From the IMG/VR virus record IMGVR_UViG_3300013102_000042, positions 1 through 47,866 of that record: a stretch of 47,866 bases of DNA. One strand, given 5' to 3'. Numbering within the stretch: position 1 is the first letter of the stretch; every line of letters begins with the position of its first letter. A program made the translations under genes and the position numbers. Below, piece after piece: positions 45,091 through 47,866 of the stretch. The stretch comes from a virus. The notes beneath the pieces were generated by a model. That model had not been told where the DNA came from, searched no databases, and saw only the letters and a list, made by a program, of their open reading frames with translations.

Positions 45091-46134
45091 ATGTCAAGAT
45101 TCAAAAATAAAACACCTCATAAAGTGGTAGCAGACGTTTTCAACTATAAATATATTCTAGCAGGGCGACCAAAAGCAGGAAAAACCTCTTTAGTGCATGG
45201 AATTGTAAAAGAGAAGTACAATGGTGATCTATCTAAGCTTTTACTAGTTGCATTTGAAAAAGGGTACAACGCATTGGATGGCATATTTGCAGAGGATATT
45301 AATGAGTGGGAAGAGTTTCAAGACCTTGTAGACGATTTAATTGCTGAAAAAGATGAAATTTCATTCAAGATTTTGGCATTCGATACAGTAGATGTAATGG
45401 GTAAAATGGCTACTGACTACACGCTTAAGACTCAATCACGAAAAGATGGAAAACGATATACGGCTATCAATGACCTTGCATATGGTAAAGGATATGAGTT
45501 GTTAGAGCGTGAAATGGGAGAACAAATCCGCAAGCTAGACCAAGCAGGATTTACATTAATCTTCATTACTCATGACAAAGACAAACAATTTGAAACTCGT
45601 GAAGGACTAAAATACGACAAAACTACACTATCTCTTAGTGGGCGAGTACGTGACCTAGTGCTTAACATGGTAGATTTCATTGTATTTATCGAGCTAGGAA
45701 AAGAGCTAGAAAAAGGCAAGGCAGTAGATAAGCGATATATTTACTTCCGAGGGGATAGCGGATTAGAAGCAGGTAGCCGATTCAAACATGTACCTAATCG
45801 TATAGAATACGGATTTAAAGAGTTTATTGACACTGTAGAAGATGCAATCTTAGCTGAGTATGGTGGAAATAAAGATGCGGTAGAAGAAGCTAAGCAAGAA
45901 CAAGCTAAAGCTAAACAGGATAAAGTTGACTCTTATGTTGATTCTGTAAAAAATGCAAAAACTCCAGAAGAATTGATTGAAGAAATTGGTGTGGCTATTG
46001 AAGATTTCCCTAAATCTGTAAAAGCAGAATGTGCTAAATTCTTCCAAGATACTCTAGGAAATATGGACTACCGTAAATCAGACGATGTAAGCGGTCTTGA
46101 AAAATCATTAGAATTTGTAAAGAACAAAGCTTAA
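45091..46134 (+). CDS. Sak4-like RecA-fold ATPase (phage recombination), 347 aa
   Basis: Walker A is GRPKAGKT at residues 25-32, and Walker B is KILAFDTVDV near 105. FTLIFITHDKDKQFETREG and LVLNMVDFIVFIEL follow the AAA_24/Sak4 phage ATPase pattern. The C-terminal 80 residues are charged and helical. Sak4 proteins act with SSB in strand annealing and recombination, and the SSB gene is directly upstream. A short variant SD (AAAGGGG) precedes ATG 45091. A terminator follows. Confidence 0.86.
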   Translation: MSRFKNKTPHKVVADVFNYKYILAGRPKAGKTSLVHGIVKEKYNGDLSKLLLVAFEKGYNALDGIFAEDINEWEEFQDLVDDLIAEKDEISFKILAFDTVDVMGKMATDYTLKTQSRKDGKRYTAINDLAYGKGYELLEREMGEQIRKLDQAGFTLIFITHDKDKQFETREGLKYDKTTLSLSGRVRDLVLNMVDFIVFIELGKELEKGKAVDKRYIYFRGDSGLEAGSRFKHVPNRIEYGFKEFIDTVEDAILAEYGGNKDAVEEAKQEQAKAKQDKVDSYVDSVKNAKTPEELIEEIGVAIEDFPKSVKAECAKFFQDTLGNMDYRKSDDVSGLEKSLEFVKNKA

Positions 46135-46146
46135 TACATAAAGAAA

Positions 46147-46183
46147 TTAGGTTAGAAGGCTAGCACTTCTAACCTAAAGTTTT
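46147..46183 (+). terminator. Rho-independent terminator
   Basis: TTAGGTTAGAAG and CTTCTAACCTAA form a 12-bp stem around GCTAGCA, then AG and five T. Confidence 0.9.
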
Positions 46184-46200
46184 TATAATCCTAACAACGA

Positions 46201-46229
46201 CACTCTAGAGTAACGATTCTAGGAGTGAT
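46201..46229 (+). promoter_or_regulatory. SD-containing hairpin before the 3D-domain gene
   Basis: CACTCTAGA pairs with TCTAGGAGTG (one-base bulge). The SD AGGAG lies in the right arm, so translation may be restrained. No promoter is obvious in the gap. Confidence 0.5.
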
Positions 46230-46233
46230 AGGT

Positions 46234-46914
46234 ATGAAAAATAAATTAATAACACTAATTTTAATTATAGGTTTAGCTACAACATCAATTGGATGGGCAT
46301 TATCTCACAGTAAAGCTAATGATTTGACAGAGATAGTAAACGAACAAAAGGTAGATTTGAATAAAAAATCAACCGAGATAGCCAACCTAGAGATAGTCGT
46401 TGTTGAAAAGGATGATAATTTGAAGTCAAGAGATATGGTTATCGAAGAACAAGACATTCAAATTAATAAGCGAAATAAAAAGATCGAAAATCTAGAGGCA
46501 AAGCTAAGAGATTATAAATCAAATTTTAAGGCAGAGAAAGAAAGTAGTGATGCAAAAGTATATACTAACATATCTAGACAGAAGTCAGATGTATTATACA
46601 CATTGACAGTTAATGCATCGGCATATATAGCCCTGTGCGATACTGGATGTACTGGAATTACCACTAGCGGAGAAGATGTTAAAGATAGTATTTACTTCAA
46701 TGGTATGGGAATTATAGCGACAGACACATCTGTAATTCCTATGTTTTCTATCGTTGAAATAGAAGGGTTTAATGGTAGATTTATAGCATTAGACACTGGT
46801 GGTGCAATTAAAGGAAACAAGATAGATATATTGGTAGGCTCTACACAAGATGCTATTGACTTCGGAAGAAAGAATTTAGAAGTTAAAGTAATTAGAAAAG
46901 GTGGGAAACGATGA
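46234..46914 (+). CDS. Membrane-anchored or secreted 3D-domain protein, 226 aa
   Basis: A signal anchor (MKNKLITLILIIGLATTSIG) is followed by a long coiled coil (VNEQKVDLNKKSTEIANLEI...) to about residue 110. A C-terminal 3D domain comes next (VNASAYIALCDTGCTGITTS, then GIIATDTSVIPMFSIVEIEG and FIALDTGGAIKGNKIDILVG). 3D domains belong to lytic-transglycosylase-like proteins such as YocH and the RpfB tail. It probably cuts or remodels peptidoglycan outside the membrane. Confidence 0.85.
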   Translation: MKNKLITLILIIGLATTSIGWALSHSKANDLTEIVNEQKVDLNKKSTEIANLEIVVVEKDDNLKSRDMVIEEQDIQINKRNKKIENLEAKLRDYKSNFKAEKESSDAKVYTNISRQKSDVLYTLTVNASAYIALCDTGCTGITTSGEDVKDSIYFNGMGIIATDTSVIPMFSIVEIEGFNGRFIALDTGGAIKGNKIDILVGSTQDAIDFGRKNLEVKVIRKGGKR

Positions 46915-47414
46915 CTATTATACTTTTAGAAGGTTGCGATGGGGTAGGAAAGACAACGTTTGCAAATGAGTTATCAAAAAAGACAGGTTATGAAGTTTTA
47001 AGAGGTAGTAGCTTTGAGATTTCTGAGCTAGGTGCAGAAGGTATGTTTAATCATATGATGGAACTGTTAGACAAAGAGAATGTTATCATTGACAGATTCA
47101 TGTGGTCTAACATTGTCTATGGAAATCTTTTTGATTATCCTTTGATGACTGCGAATCAATACGATGCACTGATAGATAAATTAGATTCAAAAGATTCTTT
47201 GTTAGTATATCTATACGCTCCAATCGGCACTATTAATTATAGAATCGATAATCGTGGAGATGACAAAATTAAAAAAGAAAACATTAATGAAATAGTAGAA
47301 TATTACAACAAAGAATTATATGGACAGTTTAGACCTAAAATTATGCTCTCTTTAGACACTAGCATAATGTCGGTTGCTAATTCGACAGATGTTGTAACTG
47401 GATTCATTAAGTGA
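46911..47414 (+). CDS. dNMP (thymidylate-kinase-like) kinase, 167 aa
   Basis: The P-loop GCDGVGKT is at residues 8-15 in LLEGCDGVGKTTFANEL. IIDRFMWSNIVYG provides the DR motif. YRIDNRGDDKI and the C-terminal helix follow the thymidylate/deoxynucleoside kinase layout, about 40 residues shorter than bacterial Tmk. It likely supplies nucleotides for phage DNA. ATG overlaps the previous TGA (ATGA). Confidence 0.84.
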   Translation: MTIILLEGCDGVGKTTFANELSKKTGYEVLRGSSFEISELGAEGMFNHMMELLDKENVIIDRFMWSNIVYGNLFDYPLMTANQYDALIDKLDSKDSLLVYLYAPIGTINYRIDNRGDDKIKKENINEIVEYYNKELYGQFRPKIMLSLDTSIMSVANSTDVVTGFIK

Positions 47415-47421
47415 TTAATAG

Positions 47422-47455
47422 AATGAGATTCTCAAACGAGAGTCTCATTTTTCTT
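47422..47455 (+). terminator. Rho-independent terminator
   Basis: AATGAGATTCTC pairs with GAGAGTCTCATT (one G-T) around AAAC, then TTTTCTTT. Confidence 0.88.
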
Positions 47456-47469
47456 TAGTAGATACATCA

Positions 47470-47498
47470 TTGACAAACGTTCTAAATAATGATATAAT
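47470..47498 (+). promoter_or_regulatory. Sigma-A promoter
   Basis: TTGACA 47470-47475, 17 bp, TATAAT 47493-47498. Confidence 0.9.
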
Positions 47499-47522
47499 AA
47501 TATTAGATTGGAGATGATATGA

Positions 47523-47866
47523 GTGGCGAAGAAAACAACTTGGAAGTGTCAGTTTTGTGGAATTTCAGACACACATGAAAATGACATGAAGATTGAAATG
47601 GTAGGAGAAACGAAACCTTTAAAAAAGAGATATCATGAAGATTGTTATGAGAAATACTTGATCGACAAACAGTTTAAAACAGAAGAGCAAGTTAAAAAGG
47701 ATGCACTTAACGAAGTATTAAAAGATATATATGGTGTCAAGCAGATACCTAGTCAAGCTTGGACTTTGTTGGAATCACTTAGAAATGGTGAAAATGTATT
47801 TGGTGCAAGACAGAAGATTAATAAGCGATACAAAGAAGGATATGAATACACTCTCATTAAAGAGAC
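47523..47866 (+). CDS. Phage zinc-finger protein, cut by window edge
   Basis: The GTG at 47523 follows GGAGATGAT; an ATG at 47519 opens only a 19-codon frame. The readable 114 residues start VAKKTTWKCQFCGISDTHEN and include a later HEDCYEKY. CxxC and HxxxC would bind one zinc. YGVKQIPSQAWTLLESLRNG follows. This ordering is common in Bacillus and Listeria phage proteins of unknown function. The 3' end is beyond the window. Confidence 0.8.
   Translation, partial: MAKKTTWKCQFCGISDTHENDMKIEMVGETKPLKKRYHEDCYEKYLIDKQFKTEEQVKKDALNEVLKDIYGVKQIPSQAWTLLESLRNGENVFGARQKINKRYKEGYEYTLIKE

Overview
The window is AT-rich, low-GC Gram-positive DNA. Strong AGGAGG-type ribosome binding sites, perfect sigma-A promoters and dense short genes all point to Bacillaceae. 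No capsid, tail, portal, rRNA or tRNA gene is visible. The set of HU-like protein, RecD2-type helicase, SSB with an acidic tip, Sak4-like ATPase, dNMP kinase, phage zinc-finger protein, HNH homing endonuclease, tyrosine recombinase and SPbeta MrpR-like repressor fits the early/replication and accessory region of a large temperate Bacillus phage, phage-plasmid or megaplasmid. I cannot tell which of these it is, and the assignment is inference.

Layout. 1-2.1 kb (minus): a regulator with a sigma-region-4-like helix, small proteins, an HU homologue and a PIN-domain protein cut by the window edge. 2.1-3.3 kb: a long inverted-repeat locus (IR1) and a winged-helix DNA-binding gene whose leader carries the same dyad. 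3.3-11.6 kb (plus): tyrosine recombinase, RecD2-like helicase, then an operon of small proteins around a VWA-domain protein. 11.6-12.5 kb: gene-free convergence zone with four DnaA-box-like 9-mers inside a symmetric inverted repeat, the best origin candidate. 12.5-14.6 kb (minus): operon of tiny proteins ending in a 453-aa protein with a Cys motif and a zinc finger. 14.6-16.4 kb: 1.8 kb gene-free AT-rich DNA filled with palindromes and repeats, sharing motifs with the origin candidate. 16.5-17.2 kb: HNH/AP2-like endonuclease. 17.7-41.5 kb (plus): roughly 65 mostly tiny genes in short operons, each led by a near-identical strong promoter and often separated by a conserved spacer. Recognisable items are SprT-like, LPD11-like, LPD28-like, DUF3846-like, DUF4177-like, DUF4258-like, a cysteine-rich metallothionein-like peptide, an M20/M42-type peptidase, a lipoprotein, HARP-like repeats and a paralogue of the 453-aa protein. 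A second inverted-repeat locus (IR2) lies at 39.4 kb. 41.5-47.9 kb: MrpR-like recombinase-fold repressor, HTH protein, SSB, Sak4-like ATPase, 3D-domain protein, dNMP kinase and a truncated zinc-finger protein.

How the parts may work together. SSB, Sak4-like ATPase, RecD2-like helicase, HU and kinase would support replication and recombination from the DnaA-box locus. The winged-helix protein probably binds the dyads at its own leader and at IR1/IR2, a candidate plasmid-type replication, partition or silencing circuit. The 17.7-41.5 kb block looks like an interchangeable set of strongly transcribed early or establishment genes, plausibly for host takeover or anti-defence. The functions of most of these genes are unknown, and I have left them so.
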